Origin: Boseongicola sp. SB0662_bin_57
GTDB taxonomy: Bacteria > Pseudomonadota > Alphaproteobacteria > Rhodobacterales > Rhodobacteraceae
Assembly (NCBI GenBank): GCA_009839535.1
Contig: VXPN01000542.1
Coordinates: forward strand, 1 to 6,637
DNA: 6,637 nt
Direction: 5' to 3'
Shown: positions 6,389-6,637 of the stretch, one piece after another
Numbering within the stretch: position 1 is the first letter of the stretch
How the letters are laid out: the number at the start of each line of letters is the position of its first letter
Made by a program: the position numbers and the translations under genes
Notes under the pieces: generated by a model
The model's input: the letters and a program-made list of their open reading frames with translations, nothing else
Database searches by the model: none
What the model was told of the DNA's origin: nothing

Positions 6389-6637
6389 TGCCGCTGATCG
6401 GTGCGCGCTACGGCGGGCCGCTATATCGCGCGCTGAACCCTGTCTACGCGCGCGACCCTCTGTCGGGCCGTGGCGCCAAGCTCTTTGGCGGACGATTCAA
6501 TGCAAGGGGAACGCCTGCGCTCTACACCGCACTGAGCCCAGCCGTTGCCTTGCGTGAAGCGAGCCAGGCTGGCAGCCTTCAGCCCACCGTCTTGGTGTCC
6601 TGCCGCGCCGATCTCGGGCCGGTTTTCGACACCCGCA
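6388..6637 (+). CDS. RES-domain toxin of the Xre-RES toxin-antitoxin pair, C-terminus cut by window edge
   Basis: The first 83 codons are present. ATG 6388 overlaps the antitoxin stop by one base (TGATG), the usual coupled arrangement, and there is no separate Shine-Dalgarno. Hallmarks are LYRALNPVYARDPLSGRGA, GGRFNARG, ALYTALSP and VALREA. Arg36, Tyr46 and Glu57 have the spacing of the conserved Arg, Tyr and Glu described for the RES active site; the conserved Ser lies beyond the window. Characterised RES toxins attack metabolism, mostly by degrading NAD+ (MbcT phosphorolysis, Pseudomonas Res) or by ADP-ribosylating a host enzyme (Sphingobium ParT). Which reaction applies here cannot be read from this part. 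A whole family member is about 150-230 residues. The visible part has no stop or frame break, so the toxin may be functional although its antitoxin gene is broken. Confidence 0.88.
   Translation, partial: MPLIGARYGGPLYRALNPVYARDPLSGRGAKLFGGRFNARGTPALYTALSPAVALREASQAGSLQPTVLVSCRADLGPVFDTR

Noticed and set aside
1..6637. CRISPR array, tRNA, rRNA or insertion-sequence ends
   Set aside because: No regularly spaced direct repeats, no cloverleaf or rRNA signature, and no transposase-like translation or terminal inverted repeats were seen on reading both strands.

Overview
This is a GC-rich window from a Gram-negative bacterium. Two predicted Sec signal peptides, an inner-membrane RND-type exporter and a C-terminal Phe beta-barrel protein all point to an outer membrane. 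Base composition and protein flavour suggest Alphaproteobacteria or a related pseudomonad group, but there is no rRNA or other marker to settle this. Coding density is low: two stretches (868-1533 and 3823-4585) carry no convincing gene.

Layout. Positions 1-867 (minus strand) hold a periplasmic two-domain rhodanese-type sulfurtransferase whose C-terminus is cut by the window edge. Positions 868-1533 appear non-coding, with a candidate promoter/dyad and a nested inverted repeat. Positions 1534-3822 (minus) encode a 762-residue RND/MMPL-type exporter with two six-helix halves. Positions 3823-4585 are a long divergent intergenic region with an AT-rich dyad and candidate control sites. Positions 4586-5845 (plus) encode a 419-residue secreted protein that looks like an outer-membrane beta-barrel. 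A terminator-like nested hairpin follows directly. From about 5965 to the right edge lies a type II toxin-antitoxin locus of the Xre/ParS-RES family: dyad operator candidate, promoter candidate, antitoxin gene (6042-6388) with an apparent frameshift, and the first 83 codons of the RES toxin (6388 to the edge).

How the genes may work together. The exporter and barrel protein are divergently transcribed from one long shared region and probably form an envelope transport pair, exporter in the inner membrane and barrel in the outer membrane. The substrate cannot be read from sequence. The sulfurtransferase acts in the periplasm on the same strand as the exporter but 666 bases away, so co-transcription is uncertain. 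The toxin-antitoxin locus looks like an independent module. Its most notable feature is that the antitoxin reading frame breaks just before its C-terminal toxin-binding part, while the visible part of the toxin looks intact.

No clearly undescribed system was found. The best leads are the broken antitoxin beside an intact-looking toxin, the exporter/barrel pair with its long control region, and several unexplained dyads.
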